A DNA stretch of 64,000 bases from the NCBI GenBank assembly GCA_933228675.1, contig OW121744.1, forward strand, positions 24,206,640 to 24,270,639, in the 5' to 3' direction. The notes beneath the pieces are model-generated. The model ran no database searches and had not been told where the DNA came from. It worked only from the letters and a program-made list of their open reading frames with translations. Each line of letters opens with the position of its first letter. Positions within the stretch are counted from its first letter, which is position 1. A program made the position numbers and the translations under genes. Source of the stretch: Stomorhina lunata (taxonomy: Eukaryota > Arthropoda > Insecta > Diptera > Rhiniidae). This document shows positions 45,646 to 56,503 of this stretch, piece after piece.

Positions 45646-47425
45646 TACCGATCTACTTAGGGGAGTGGATTTAGCCATGTCCACGAATTTAAATCATGTT
45701 TTCGAAGCCTCTGGTCCCTCAATACATCAGAATTAGAAAAAGCTTTACCGTTCCTCTCTATGAAGTTTCATCAAAATCGGTTCACAAATATCCGAGTTAT
45801 AGCCAAAAACGATGTACCATTTAAGAAAGTAAAAAAAAAAATGAAGTCCTTTTGTAACTCATGTAATATTACATTACACCAAATCGGTCCAAAAATGCTC
45901 GAAAATTGATGTATCGCAAATTTTAGAATTTAGAAATTGTATTTGTATGACAATTGTTTCAAAAATACCAGAGATATCGCCAAAAAACGATGTATCGCAA
46001 GTATAAAATTTAAAAAAAGTTAAAAATAAAGTTCTTTTGTGACTCAATGTATATGTATTACATTATATTAAATCGGTCCAGAAACATCCGAGTTATTACC
46101 ACAACAACAAAATTGATATAACACAAATTTAGTTTTTCAAAATCGGTCCATGTTTGACCGATTTATCGCATAAAACACCAAAATGCCTAAATCCAAAAAT
46201 GCTCGAGAATTGATGTATCGCAAAGTTTAGAATTTAGAAATTGTATTTGTATGACAATCGTTTCAGAAATACCAGAGATATCGCCAAAAAACGATGTATC
46301 GCAAGTATAAAATTTAAAAAAAAAAAGTTAAAAAGTGAAGTTCTTTTGTGACTCAATGTATATAAATTACATTACATTAAGTCGGTTCAGAAACACCCGA
46401 GTTATCGCCACAACAACAAAATTGATATAGCACAAATTTAGTTTCAAAATCGGTCCAGATATGCCCTAGTTATCGCTAAAAAGCCAAAATTCCTAAATCT
46501 CGGTAAATTTGTTTTTCAAAATCTATCTAGATATGCCCGAATTATCGATAAAAAACCAAAATAGATGTACATTTGTAAACCCTTTACCACTTTAGGTGGA
46601 CGAGCTATAACACTTTTTTGCTGATATTTGTAATCATAGACAGACATATTAAAAAAATGTTCACAGACAATTGGTCCACATACCTAAATCTCGAAAAATT
46701 GTTTTTCAAAATGGGCCCAGAAATAAACTAGTTATGGCTAGAACACCCAAAGTTATGTACATTTTCACACCATTTTCATCACTTTAGGTGGGAAAGGTAT
46801 AATAAGTTTATGCCGATATTTGTAACTCTAAGAAATATTCGAAAAATTTCAACTTACAATTGGTCCGCAGTTATCGCTATTTACATTTGTAAATATCGAG
46901 AAATTGTTTTTCAAAATGAATACAGCAATAACCGAGTTATGGCTAAAACACCAAAAGTAGAAATGTTATAATAAGTTTATGCCGATATTTGAAACGCTTA
47001 AAAATATTCGAAAAATTTCAACTGACAATTGGTCCGCAGTTATCGATACAACAACAAAACACTAATTTGATTTTTCAAAATCGGTCCAGATATACCCGAG
47101 TTATCGCTAAAACTTAAATTAATGTACCCTTTACCATTACACATGGAATTGGTAAATATAATAGGCTTTTGATGATGGAAATTGTTTTTCAAAATCGGTA
47201 AAAAAATGCCCGAGTTATCGCTAAATTTCACTAAAATTGGAAGAGGTATAATAATTTTTTGCTGATATTTTAACGCATAGAATTTCGACTGACAATTGGT
47301 CCGGAGTCCCAAATTTAGAGAAATTTTTGCTATAATATAAATATATGTCCCCAAGAATTAAGAAAAACTTGTAAATTTGTTGATAATTGATCCATATTTG
47401 ATCTAAGTCGGACTTGACTGTCTAC
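45645..47425. mobile_element. Older, internally expanded copy of the DINE-1/mini-me-like element
   Basis: Begins with a match to the 50325 region (ACCGATCTACTTAGG, GCCATGTCCACG). It ends with TCCATATTTGATCTAAGTCG, then GACTTGACTGTCTAC, corresponding to the end at 50965-51030. In between, words like AATCGGTCCAGATATGCCCG and AGTTATCGCTAAAACACCAA recur many times. So the interior has expanded by local duplication. No coding capacity. Confidence 0.55.
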
Positions 47426-47868
47426 AGCACATTCTCAATTGTTCCTTTATAAATACGGGACAGAATAAAAACTGACTAAACATTTTGAAATAAATGTTTT
47501 TAAAAACAAAATATTAAAATCTTGATTGTTTAGATTTTGAAATTTGTTATGAATAAGGTCCTAGTTTTTCATTTAAAATTTAGTTTTACAAAAATCATTT
47601 AATTATGAAATCTTTCCATTTTTTATCATTTAGCTATAGTTTTCAGTATAATTTAAAATTTCTTTTAATTTAATTTTTTAAAAACAATTTTAGTTTTTAA
47701 ACTTTGAAAAAATTATTTTTTTTTAAATATAAGATTTAGATTTTACACAATTTTTTTTTTTTAAATTTAAGTTTTAGATTTTACATAATTTTAATTTAAT
47801 TTCAATTTTTTATTCAAAATTAAGTTCTTAATTTTTTATGTTATATTATATCTTTTAAGAATAGAATA

Positions 47869-48061
47869 AGAGCGGTTTATGTCAATGTTGGCCATTATTT
47901 GCGTGACAGGGGAATGACAACAAGTTACATTAAAACATAAACTTACACAACATACAGCAAATACGATCTCAGAGCTCATTCTTATTTTAAGTTGAGCACT
48001 TTTATTAAAAAAAAAAAGCTCTCCATTTGGCCAACATTGGTTTGTATTTATATAAACCGAA
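47869..48061. mobile_element. Small MITE-like element with inverted ends
   Basis: The left end AGAGCGGTTTATGTCAATGT plus TGGCCA is inverted at the right end, where GGCCAACATTGGTTTG precedes TTTATATAAACCG. An inner pair GAATAAGAG and GCTCATTCTTATT also exists. No coding capacity. Confidence 0.55.
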
Positions 48062-48452
48062 AATTTTCGAATCTTATTTCTAAGTAATTTCCAAAGTATA
48101 TCTCATTGCCAAATAATGTATCAGAGATAGGCTAAAAATCTAAAAAAATTGTTCAATATTCCTTCACAGTTTGTCAGTTTCCCTGACTTAAGTCAAAGTC
48201 AGATTTTAGTTGAAATCATTACTAGCCGCCTTTAGTTTATTGCGGTTTAGATGACTCAAAGCCACTAGTCTCGTTTTCAAAATAACGGCGCTAAATTAAA
48301 AAATAAAACAACCTTGCCCCAGTTATGGTTTCTTTGTCTTCATTAAAGCCTTTTTCTGTCAAGTTTTGATTAATATTAAAAGATTTTTTTTATAATCAAA
48401 GCCTCGGGTCTTTTTGTATAGATTTACCGCCGGTAAATTTGAAAAACAACAA

Positions 48453-48613
48453 TTTTAGGAAATCTTAAGAAATCGATATTAGATTTATATTTTATAAGAA
48501 ATCTTTGAAGTATATTAATTCTAACCTCCTTTGAATTTTAGGAAATCTTCAGAAATCGATATTGGATTCATATTTTATAAGAAATCTTTGAAGTATTTTA
48601 ACTTCTAACCTCC
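48453..48613. repeat. Tandem duplication, about 80 bp, two copies
   Basis: TTTTAGGAAATCTTAAGAAA, TCGATATTAG and TATTTTATAAGAAATCTTTG at 48453-48531 are repeated at 48536-48613. A third, shorter echo is visible near 48630. Confidence 0.7.
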
Positions 48614-48762
48614 TTTTACTGGCTAAGATTTCTAGTTTATAAGAAATCTTAAAATATTGGAGTACCAAGTCTCTTTTTGTCAGGTTACCGCCGCTAAATT
48701 TTAAAAATACCAATCGCGATTTTAAATATTTTTAATTTTTCCAACGATTTCTACAAAAAAAG

Positions 48763-49405
48763 ATTTTGAAGGTCGAAAAATGTAAAAAACGACACTCAAT
48801 TAGATTTATCCTTAAAATAACAAAAGTCTTGTCCAAAGGGAGTTAAAATCTGAAATTTGTTAAAATTTGCCGCCGTTTTTTTTTCAAACTGGTTTTTTGT
48901 ATAAAGTCAAATTACTCACATCCATGAGTAACAAAAGTTTAGAGGCGTTAAAAGTTTGAAAATAAAGAATTAAGTCATATTTTAGCTACCGGCCTATTAG
49001 ATTCTAAGCGATGCCGAGCCGTCGACTGCGGAGCAATTAACTTTTACCAAAAGGCTAATGATATTATATTCGAATTTGAAACATTTTACAAGGAACTACA
49101 AAAAAAGATGTTCTAGGTCTAAAAATATAAAAAAAAAATTACACTCAATAAATGTTTCCTCTAATAACAAAAGTCTTGTCCAAAGGGCGTTAAAACCTTA
49201 AATTTGTTAAAACTTAACGCCATTTTTTTTTTTCAAACTGGTTTTTGTATAAATTGAATTACTCGCATCCATGAGTAACAAAAGTTTAGAGGCGTTAAAA
49301 GTTTGAAAATTGAAATTAGGCCGCAGTCATATTTAAGCTACCGTCATAATAAATTCCAAACGATTTAGAGCCGCTGTGCAATTAACTTTTACCTAAAGGC
49401 ATATA
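48763..49405. repeat. Tandem duplication, about 345 bp, two copies
   Basis: ACAAAAGTCTTGTCCAAAGG, TCCATGAGTAACAAAAGTTT and AGGCGTTAAAAGTTTGAAAA occur in order in both units, spaced about 345 bases apart. The units have diverged. No coding function was recognised. Confidence 0.75.
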
Positions 49406-49689
49406 ATACTTTATTAAAGTTTCACATATTTAAATCAATATTATACATTAGAAAAAGTTATTATTTTCTGGTTCGGGGTTATAATCGATCAAAATTATGA
49501 TCCCTAACAAATTGCTCTAGAGCCTACCGAAATCCAGTTCAAAGTTGTTCCCTGAAATTTCTCATCATATTTAAATAAACACATTTAACTATCCGTTACT
49601 CGCATCCATGAGTAAAAAGTTTGATATAAGCTTTCGAGAAATGAAAGAAATTTTAGTTTTGTGAAGTCGCCAATAAGCGATTTTTAGCC

Positions 49690-50178
49690 GTCGCTGCACA
49701 TTGGGAATGTGCAAAAACAGAATGGAAATAAGTTTATAACTTCTAAGCCGTTGGGCGGATTTAAAAAAACGTGCATATAGCTGAAGTATTTGGAAGCTTA
49801 AGTTTTGAAACTGGAAAGCCTAGATTTTACTGGGGCGGTACAATCGGCTCCGAAAGTAGGCCAGCTTAGACTCATAACTCACTTAAAACGATATATAATT
49901 TCCATTTTCTAATCGATTTAGAGAATCATATTATATAACAAATACTTGGGTCAAGATCTACGAAAACCATTGCGACATGCATATCCTATCTCTTATGGTT
50001 TTAAAGATTTTCGACTTTAAAAATTAAAATTTTCAATTTCTGTCCCATATATATAAATATATAAACCGATATATATAAACCGATTTTCTTGATTTAAAGT
50101 TTTCTAAAAAAAGAATACGGTTTAGAAGTTATGGACTTATTTCCATTCAATTTTTCTAAGATCCCACTGTGCGCTGTG
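49690..50178. mobile_element. Non-autonomous DNA element with imperfect inverted ends
   Basis: The left end has CGCTGCACATTGGGAATG and GAATGGAAATAAGTTTATAA, then CTTCTAAGCCG. The right end has the inverted counterparts CGGTTTAGAAGTTATGGACT, TATTTCCATTC and ATCCCACTGTGCGCTG. No transposase is present. Confidence 0.6.
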
Positions 50179-50238
50179 ACCCCTGAAACATTTTACTTTA
50201 GCTCTAAATCGATTTAAAAACTTAGATTTATAAACTTT

Positions 50239-51047
50239 ATTATACCCTTCACCACCATAGGTGGAAAGGGTATATTGGGTTTGTGCTGATGTTTGTAACG
50301 CATAGAAATATGAGACTTACCTTTTAGTATACCAATCGACTTAGAATCACTCCCTGAGTTGTTTTAACGATGTCCGTCCGGCTGGCTGGCTGGCCGGTTA
50401 TCCATGTAAGCTTGTTATCACTCTACAGGTCGTAACTTTAAAGATAATTTGAAGAAATTTGGCACAAGTTCATATGTCTAAGGACGATCCCTATACTTTT
50501 TGGGCGAAATCGGATTACTATTTCGGGTACCTCCCATAGGGATGCCTTCCCGGAATAGAGTTTTTGGTCATTTACAGTCACAAATTTTGTTGTATTTTAA
50601 TAATATTCAGCACAAATATTGCTTATCATAACCTTAATCAGTGTTCCTAATTTTGTAGAAATCGGCCCATATTTGACCATACCTCCCATACAAGACATAT
50701 TCTCAAATGACGTTTATATACATATAAAAGCACAAAAACGTTGATAACTCTAAAGATAAATGCATTTGATTACGTAAACTTTGCACAGATAAATATATTG
50801 TAAATACAAACCAATAATCAAAATTTGGTAACAATCGGTCCACAATTGACCCTAGCTCCCATATCAGGCCCTTAACCGAAAATGATATAAATCTCGAAAT
50901 TTTGAAAAAATAGCACATAGTATATGCATGTATGTATGTCTCTAAGACTTAAGGAAAACTTGTTTAACTGTTGGTCCATATTTGACCTTAGTAGTGAAGG
51001 GTATTATATAGTCGGGCTTGACTGACTTTAGCTTTTCTTACTTGTTT
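50239..51047. mobile_element. DINE-1/mini-me-like (Helentron-type) non-autonomous element
   Basis: Starts TTATACCCTTCACCACCATA and ends GTGAAGGGTATTATATAGTC, then GGGCTTGACTGACTTTAGC, so the ends are partly inverted. At 50377-50400 there is a short GTCC/GGCT microsatellite core (GTCCGTCCGGCTGGCTGGCT), typical of the mini-me/DINE-1 elements of flies. No coding sequence. It lies in the intron between exons 4a and 4b. The family name is from recall of its features, not from a search. Confidence 0.6.
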
Positions 51048-51485
51048 AAATTTAAATTTATTACAAATAATTGTATATTATTTTTAAAAATTTATCATAA
51101 TTTTATATATTTATAATTTTTTTTCTTTCAGTTTTAATTAATTTGCTTTTTTTACTTTTTTTTATAATAATTTTTTTCTCTTACAGTTTTATTTTTCTCC
51201 TTGTGTCCACCATTTATTTCACTAGCTTTCTTAATCTCTCCATCCTTTTCTCTTTACTGATGACTTTTTGGTTTTCTCTTTTAGTTTTGTGTTTTCTCAA
51301 AAGAGATCTTTTTTTAAAAAACCTCCCAATTTGAAAAATGCCTGCAAAAAAAACTAATTTTTAACAATGATTTTCCCCTTTTTTAATAATTTCTCTTTTC
51401 ACGCCCACAATTTGAAAACCTGCAAAAACTAAACAAATTTAACTAACCTATTAATCAAATCAAATCAATTAACTAAATTAATTAG
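51047..51485 (+). other. Intron end before exon 4b
   Basis: T-rich sequence with several AG dinucleotides after pyrimidine tracts (51131, 51186, 51287). None opens the exon 4b frame, because an in-frame TAA lies at 51479-51481. ACTAACC at 51442 is a plausible branch point for the acceptor at 51484-51485. Confidence 0.5.
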
Positions 51486-53002
51486 TTGAAAAACAATTAA
51501 CCAAAAATAACAACAATAATTTGAGCTCCAACCAAACGGCTTGTACTAATACCGCAACTTCTATAGTTGTAACGCCCACTCAACAAAGTAATGCCCAACT
51601 CAGTTTAACGACAACACAAAGTACACCCACAATTCAACGTATTGGCAGCATTGGACGCACCACCATCACTTGCATTACCCCAGCTGGGGCTGATGCATCG
51701 GCAGCTGTTACCAATCCTCAGGCTGCTTTAGCCGCCGCTGGTGTTGAATTGGATGCTGTGGAGGATAACAATAGCATGACTGAGGTGGTGGTGAAAATTG
51801 AGAATTCTGCTACTTCTTCCCAGGACGAGGATGAGGAAATGCCCGATGAGGGTGATGATGAACCCACCACCGAAACCAATGATGAAGAAGATGATATGAA
51901 CTATGATGATATTAAACTCTCCAGTCCCATGATGTGGGCCATTGATAGTGTTAAAATCGAGCAGGAAGAAGAATTCGAAGATATACTCACTGCGGGTTTT
52001 GAAAACACCACCTCTTTGGATCCCGAAGATGAATTCTTACAAACGGTACCTTCTATGTCCATGTCTCATAGTGCAATTGGTGATGTGGACTTGCAAAAGA
52101 ATCGTGTTTTGGTGGCCAAAAAACGTGTCTCCCTGGAAACTCTTAAGACTTTGAAACATTCAACTAAAAATCAATCTTATGTCACACAAATCGAATTACA
52201 AGATCCCCAAGAGCTTTTGGAGAAACATCAACACTTTCAAAAGCTACACTTGCAGCCCAATCAGCCAGTGCAAATTAAATTGCGTTCCATACCGGCCACC
52301 ATAACAAGCATACAACCAAAACACTCTGGGGCACCACCTTTGGCCCCCTTATCTTCTTTTAAAGCCAGCATGGCTGATATTAAACCCGGCTCCTCCTGTA
52401 CAAACTCTCATACCGAATTCAAATCTACCATATCCGAGGATAGACGCTATCGCATGATCACCCAAAATCAACGCACTCGCAAAGAATCACTTGAACATTC
52501 CGAGGATATGATTTATAATGCGGATATCGAGAAACCCTGGGTGTGTCGCAATTGTAATCGCAACTACAAATGGAAGAACAGTCTTAAGTGTCATTTGAAA
52601 AATGAATGCGGCCAACCGCCCCGCTATTTCTGCAGTAAACTTTGCGGTTATGCCACCAATGTCCACAGTAATCTCAAACGTCACATGAATACCAAATGTC
52701 GTGAACGTACCGAAGAGGATAATCAAATGATCTTGCCACAAATCCAGGTACAACAGCCTCAACTAATGCAGCAAAGCAAAATTCAAACCAATACCAATAC
52801 CACCACCAGCAATGCAACGATTTCCCAATCTTCATGTGGTACCATCAGTGCCATCAGTTCAGCGGGTACCCTTGTAACATCAGCTATCAGTAACATTAAC
52901 AACAATAACACCATCAGTAGCGCCGCCACCACCACCTCTCCGGGAAACACTAACATCAACACCACCTCCACCTATACTCTGGTCTTTCAGAAAAGCGAAT
53001 AG
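51486..53002 (+). CDS. lola: lola variable exon 4b: acidic-linker zinc-finger isoform end
   Basis: Terminal exon joined to exon 4a. The frame has a stop at 51479, and the acceptor AATTAG at 51480-51485 is the only phase 1 choice; (G)TT-GAA-AAA-CAA then stays open to TAG at 53000-53002. It encodes about 505 residues. A Thr/Gln-rich start is followed by an Ala/Val segment, then a strongly acidic stretch (about residues 112-145, SQDEDEEMPDEGDDEP). Later come VAKKRVSLETLKTLKHS and the fingers at residues 354-405. Finger 1 is C-x2-C-x12-H-x4-C. Finger 2 is unusual: C-x3-C-x12-H-x4-C, so both fingers end in Cys. The C-terminal tail is Asn/Thr/Ser-rich and ends VFQKSE. In the same frame the sequence remains coding-like for 49 codons after the stop (separate entry). 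Confidence 0.93.
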
Positions 53003-53152
53003 AAAATGGAAAATTTGAGGGAGAAAGTTATACAACTGTTATATGAGAAAAGCCTGGAATCGAGTAGAGATAGTTCAGCCCAGCCAGATGGTGATGAGGA
53101 TAATGGGGTTAATAATGATGGTTCGGTTGAGGTATTTAGTCAGACTGAGTAA
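53003..53152 (+). other. lola: In-frame coding-like extension after the exon 4b stop
   Basis: Directly after TAG (53000-53002) the same frame continues AAA-ATG-GAA-AAT and stays open for 49 codons to TAA at 53150-53152. The translated tail contains MENLREKVIQLLYEKSLESS, then RDSSAQPDGDEDNG, and ends VEVFSQTE. It has a balanced, acidic composition and higher GC than the sequence just after it, unlike random AT-rich 3' UTR. Explanations are stop-codon readthrough, reinitiation at the ATG three bases after the stop, a strain-specific or sequencing-error stop, or chance. Confidence 0.45.
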
Positions 53153-53489
53153 ATTAATGTAAGACAAGAGTTATGGAAAATTTTGAAATATTTATAACCA
53201 AAATAACTAACTCTCAAATACTCCCTCAATTAAGGTCAAAAATTTTCAGTGCAATTTTTAATTTTTATTAAATTTAAAACCAAAAATTTCATAAAAATAC
53301 GAAAATTTAAGGGAAATGTGTGAATTGTTTTAGTTTTAATGTTGTAAAGATTTTTTGTTAAACTTTTTTATTTTGAAATTTTAACTGTTATAATTTGAAT
53401 TTGTTAAATTTTTTTATTGTTTATTTTAATGTCTAACAGTTTTTTCTTTATAACAGTTTGTATAACAGTATTTAGTTAATGGAAAGAAA
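53153..53489 (+). other. 3' untranslated spacer with TATAACAGTT words
   Basis: AT-rich. TATAACAGTTT or its complement occurs repeatedly from about 53030 to 55440 (for example 53384, 53451, 54677, 54691, 54784, 55424). No gene. Confidence 0.4.
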
Positions 53490-54610
53490 TTCTAGTTCAG
53501 TTCTAATTCAGTTCTAGTTCAGTTCTAGTTCAGTTCTAGTTCAGTTCTAGTTCAGTTCTAGTTCAGTTCTAGTTCAGTTCTAGTTCAGTTCTAGTTCAGT
53601 TCTAGTTCAGTTCTAGTTCAGTTCTAGTTCAGTTCTAGTTCAGTTCTAGTTCAGTTCTAGTTCAGTTCTAGTTCAGTTCTAGTTCAGTTCTAGTTCAGTT
53701 CTAGTTCAGTTCTAGTTCAGTTCTAGTTCAGTTCTAGTTCAGTTCTAGTTCAGTTCTAGTTCAGTTCTAGTTCAGTTCTAGTTCAGTTCTAGTTCAGTTC
53801 TAGTTCAGTTCTAGTTCAGTTCTAGTTCAGTTCTAGTTCAGTTCTAGTTCAGTTCTAGTTCAGTTCTAGTTCAGTTCTAGTTCAGTTCTAGTTCAGTTCT
53901 AGTTCAGTTCTAGTTCAGTTCTAGTTCAGTTCTAGTTCAGTTCTAGTTCAGTTCTAGTTCAGTTCTAGTTCAGTTCTAGTTCAGTTCTAGTTCAGTTCTA
54001 ATTCAGTTCTAGTTCAGTTCTAGTTCAGTTCTAGTTCAGTTCTACTTCAGTTCTAGTTCAGTCCTAGTTCAGTTCTAGTTCAGTTCTAGTTCAGTTCTAG
54101 TTCAGTTCTAGTTCAGTTCTAGTTCTAGTTCTAGTTCAGTTCTAGTTCAGTTCTAGTTCAGTTCTAGTTCAGTTCTAGTTCAGTTCTAGTTCAGTTCTAG
54201 TTCAGTTCTAGTTCAGTTCTAGTTCTAGTTCAGTTCTAGTTCAGTTCTAGTTCAGTTCTAGTTCAGTTCTAATTCAGTTCTAGTTCAGTTCTAGTTCAGT
54301 TCTAGTTCAGTTCTAGTTCAGTTCTAGTTCAGTTCTAGTTCAGTTCTAGTTCAGTTCTAGTTCAGTTCTAGTTCAGTTCTAGTTCAGTTCTAGTTCAGTT
54401 CTAGTTCAGTTCTAGTTCAGTTCTAGTTCAGTTCTAGTTCAGTTCTAGTTCAGTTCTAGTTCAGTTCTAGTTCAGTTCTAGTTCAGTTCTAGTTCAGTTC
54501 TAGTTCAGTTCTAGTTCAGTTCTAGTTCAGTTCTAGTTCAGTTCTAGTTCAGTTCTAGTTCAGTTCTAGTTCTATTCTAGTTCAGTTCTAGTTCAGTTCT
54601 GTTCAAGTTC
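53490..54610. repeat. 11 bp satellite S1, array 1 (TTCTAGTTCAG)
   Basis: About 100 nearly perfect direct copies of TTCTAGTTCAG. Single-base variants and a few shortened units (TCTAGTTCTAGTTC near 54121 and 54221) occur. It begins about 340 nt after the TAA at 53152. AATAAA follows it, so it may lie in the 3' UTR of the exon 4b transcript. Confidence 0.95.
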
Positions 54611-54614
54611 ATAA

Positions 54615-54620
54615 AATAAA
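54615..54620 (+). terminator. AATAAA just after satellite array 1
   Basis: CATAAAATAAAACCG is the first AATAAA seen downstream of the exon 4b stop. If used, the whole 11 bp array would be transcribed in the 3' UTR. Confidence 0.35.
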
Positions 54621-55431
54621 ACCGAATATTATTTTAAATAACTCCCTAAATCTTTTGGGAAAATAATAGTTTTGAAACTGTTATACTTGTATAACAGTTT
54701 ACCAAAGCTTAAACACATGGAAAATGTTGTACAAAAACATTTCTATTTTATAATTTCGTTTAGAAATTTCCAATATTATTTGTTGTATAACAGTTTTTAT
54801 ATAATATATATAAATTATTTTTTAACTTTACAATTGCTCACACATTTCCTTAAATAGATTTAAAACATTTGATTTAAAAATGATCTCATTTATTTAAAAA
54901 AATAAAAAAGCCATTCAACAATTTCTTTTCTAGTCAAGAAACCAAGAAACTTCTTTATTATTTATTAAGTATTAGCTTTAGTAAAAAAAGTGAAAAAGAT
55001 ATTAAAAATTGCAAATTGTTTATAATATTTAAGTTATTTTTATATAGACAAAAAAAAAGCATACGAATAATATTATTATAATATATAAAAAAAAAAAACA
55101 CATCTTAACTCTAGTCAACTGAGAAAAATAATGTTTATTAATTAATTTTTTAAAAATACCTAAAATGTTTAAAGCTAAAATTTATTTTTTTCTATAACAT
55201 AATTACACATAAAAAGTGTAAGAGCTGTATAAATTTTAAGCTTGGAAAAATCGTAAAAAAAAACAAAAAAAATTAAAAAATTATAAAGTTGAATACAAAA
55301 AAAGTAATACATTTGGAAACGAGAATTATATAACCTTTCCTTAAGATTCTGTTATAACAAAAAACAAATATTTTACACTTTTTGAAAAATTGTATATTTT
55401 AATCTATTTATAATAATTTTATAACAGTTTT
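54621..55431. other. AT-rich spacer between the two satellite arrays
   Basis: No gene. Carries further TATAACAGTTT words; one (55423-55433) sits exactly at the start of array 2. Confidence 0.45.
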
Positions 55432-56503
55432 GTAGTTCTGTTCTAGTTCAATTCTAGTTCAGTTCTAGTTCAGTTCTAGTTCAGTTCTAGTTCAATTCTA
55501 GTTCAGTTCTAGTTCAGTTCTAGTTCAGTTCTAGTTCAGTTCTAGTTCAGTTCTAGTTCAGTTCTAGTTCAGTTCTAGTTCAGTTCTAGTTCAGTTCTAG
55601 TTCAGTTCTAGTTCAGTTCTAGTTCAGTTCTAGTTCAGTTCTAGTTCAGTTCTAGTTCAGTTCTAGTTCAGTTCTAGTTCAGTTCTAGTTCAGTTCTAGT
55701 TCAGTTCTAGTTCAGTTCTAGTTCAGTTCTAGTTCAGTTCTAGTTCAGTTCTAGTTCAGTTCTAGTTCAGTTCTAGTTCAGTTCTAGTTCAGTTCTAGTT
55801 CAGTTCTAGTTCAGTTCTAGTTCAGTTCTAGTTCAGTTCTAGTTCAGTTCTAGTTCAGTTCTAGTTCAGTTCTAGTTCAGTTCTAGTTCAGTTCTAGTTC
55901 AGTTCTAGTTCAGTTCTAGTTCAGTTCTAGTTCAGTTCTAGTTCAGTTCTAGTTCAGTTCTAGTTCAGTTCTAGTTCAGTTCTAGTTCAGTTCTAGTTCA
56001 GTTCTAGTTCAGTTCTAGTTCAGTTCTAGTTCAGTTCTAGTTCAGTTCTAGTTCAGTTCTAGTTCAGTTCTAGTTCAGTTCTAGTTCAGTTCTAGTTCAG
56101 TTCTAGTTCAGTTCTAGTTCAGTTCTAGTTCAGTTCTAGTTCAGTTCTAGTTCAGTTCTATTTCAGTTCTAGTTCAGTTCTAGTTCAGTTCTAGTTCAGT
56201 TCTAGTTCAGTTCTAGTTCAGTTCTAGTTCAGTTCAAGTTCAGTTCTAGTTCAGTTCTAGTTCAGTTCTAGTTCAGTTCTAGTTCAGTTCTAGTTCAGTT
56301 CTAGTTCAGTTCTAGTTCAGTTCTAGTTCAGTTCTAGTTCAGTTCTAGTTCAGTTCTAGTTCAGTTCTAGTTCAGTTCTAGTTCAGTTCTAGTTCAGTTC
56401 TAGTTCAGTTCTAGTTCAGTTCTAGTTCAGTTCTAGTTCAGTTCTAGTTCAGTTCTAGTTCAGTTCTAGTTCAGTTCTAGTTCAGTTCTAGTTCAGTTCT
56501 AGT
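55432..56503. repeat. 11 bp satellite S1, array 2, TTCTAGTTCAG half
   Basis: About 97 copies of TTCTAGTTCAG, almost without variants, same orientation as array 1. Confidence 0.95.

Noticed and set aside
51143..51334. Hydrophobic frame before exon 4b (possible membrane peptide)
   Set aside because: It is the T-rich pyrimidine region of an intron end; poly-Phe/Leu/Ser arises from T/C runs.
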